Source: Bacteroidota bacterium | GTDB taxonomy: Bacteria > Bacteroidota > Bacteroidia > Chitinophagales > BACL12 | Reading direction: 5' to 3' | Length of the DNA: 64,000 nucleotides | NCBI GenBank assembly: GCA_016706865.1 | Contig: JADJIS010000003.1 | Location: 496,001 to 560,000 of the forward strand | Translations under genes and position numbers: made by a program | Notes under the pieces: model-generated | The model's input: only the letters and a program-made list of their open reading frames with translations | What the model was told of the DNA's origin: nothing | Database searches by the model: none | Part shown: positions 63,417 through 64,000 of the stretch, piece by piece | Layout: the number at the start of each line of letters is the position of its first letter | How positions within the stretch are numbered: the stretch's first letter is position 1

Positions 63417-64000
63417 AAATTGAACTCCGCGGTGTTTCCAAAAGATTTAATTACGAATGGATTTTTCGTGACCTGACCTTCGATTTTGAAAGCGGAAATA
63501 GTTACGGTATCACTGGCCAAAATGGTTCAGGTAAGTCAACTTTGATAAAGATAATCTCCGGTCAGCTTACCCCTTCTGAGGGGATAATTACTTATCATGA
63601 TACTAAACCCTGTTCGGTAGAAAATATTTACGCTGAAGTCGCATTTACAGCACCATATATCGACCTTGTGGACGATTTTAACCTCTCTGAGTATCTTCAA
63701 TTTCACTTTTCCTTTAAAAAAATATTGAAAGGTCATTCTCAAAGCGATCTGTTAGAAATTTCCGGATTGCAGAAACACCGGAATAAATCGCTCAAGACAT
63801 TCTCCTCTGGGATGAAACAACGGGTTAAATTAATTACTACAATCTTGTCGGATACAAAACTATTATTACTGGATGAGCCTACTTCCAACCTCGATGCAGC
63901 AGGTGTTTCCTGGTATGGTCAATTAATGGAAGACTATAGAAACGATCGTATTGTAATTGTTGGATCCAATATGGAAAGGGAATATCAATTTTGTAATAAA
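63413..64000 (+). CDS. ABC transporter ATP-binding protein, 3' end outside the window
   Basis: The first 196 codons of an ATPase subunit; no stop is reached by base 64000. Walker A is G35-Q-N-G-S-G-K-S-T43, the signature is FSSGMKQRVK, and Walker B is LLLLDEPTSNLD; the Q loop is replaced by a divergent VAFTAPYIDLVDDF. It is short and compact, like ATPases of the ABC-2/drug or LPS-export type that have a separate membrane subunit. The start overlaps the lpxA stop (ATGA), so it may export an envelope lipid, but this position is not specific evidence. Confidence 0.9.
   Translation, partial: MKIELRGVSKRFNYEWIFRDLTFDFESGNSYGITGQNGSGKSTLIKIISGQLTPSEGIITYHDTKPCSVENIYAEVAFTAPYIDLVDDFNLSEYLQFHFSFKKILKGHSQSDLLEISGLQKHRNKSLKTFSSGMKQRVKLITTILSDTKLLLLDEPTSNLDAAGVSWYGQLMEDYRNDRIVIVGSNMEREYQFCNK

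Overview
The window is AT-rich chromosomal DNA from a member of the Bacteroidota, most likely a free-living or environmental lineage near Chitinophagales/Saprospirales. The evidence is: about ten secreted proteins ending in a type IX secretion (T9SS) type A sorting domain; a PorX-type regulator (REC plus PglZ-like domain); the LpxC-FabZ fusion typical of the phylum; Bacteroidota-style -7 promoter elements (TAnnTTTG) just upstream of several starts; and weak or absent Shine-Dalgarno sequences. The order-level placement is inference.

Layout. 1-4.2 kb: 3' part of phenylalanine 4-hydroxylase, an ExbB/ExbD-like pair and an unrecognised exported protein. 4.4-28 kb: mainly secreted or surface genes: two paralogous 60-residue-repeat proteins, a GH16 enzyme with a seven-repeat propeller, an ELWxxDGTxxGT-repeat protein, a fibre-like protein, an M4 metalloprotease and a clan GH-A-like glycosidase, with rarA, a GT39-like membrane glycosyltransferase and a 2TM protein between them. 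28-31 kb: groES-groEL. 31-47 kb: a B12-type radical SAM protein, two DEAD-box helicases, more T9SS cargo (Ycf48-like, a CxxCH-bearing TolB-like protein, delta-60 repeats, CotH kinase), a VF530-like protein, and a DUF1684/DinB/DsbA cluster. 48-53 kb: a LytS/LytR-like two-component pair, a LiaF-like membrane protein, a DUF192 lipoprotein and two thioredoxin-fold proteins. 53.5-59 kb: a four-helix-bundle protein, the tsaE-ald operon, a lipoprotein and porX. 58.8-64 kb: a tight operon HD-hydrolase, lpxD, lpxC/fabZ, lpxA and an ABC ATPase cut by the window edge.

The most unusual content is between the genes. Almost every intergenic region longer than about 150 bp holds short tandem repeats with a period of seven bases (or 14). 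They come from several unrelated word families (GGACATA/TAGGAAG, CAGAACT, AGTATCA, GGGCAGT, TCTCCTC, GTGAGTA). They flank conserved hairpin cores, notably AAATTTCGCAAGAAATTT, in interchangeable combinations. Other repeats include a seven-copy 41-bp array, eleven copies of TCGCAG, a five-copy 101-bp array, and inverted copies of one composite repeat about 20 kb apart. Two minus-strand terminators of unrelated stem sequence share an identical 17-bp motif. No tRNA, rRNA, CRISPR array, IS transposase or prophage was recognised.

How it fits together: the T9SS cargo genes supply extracellular polysaccharide and protein degradation and adhesion. PorX is the known regulator type for that secretion system. 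The lpx operon builds lipid A, the likely anchor of T9SS cargo. The LytTR/LiaF group probably senses envelope state.
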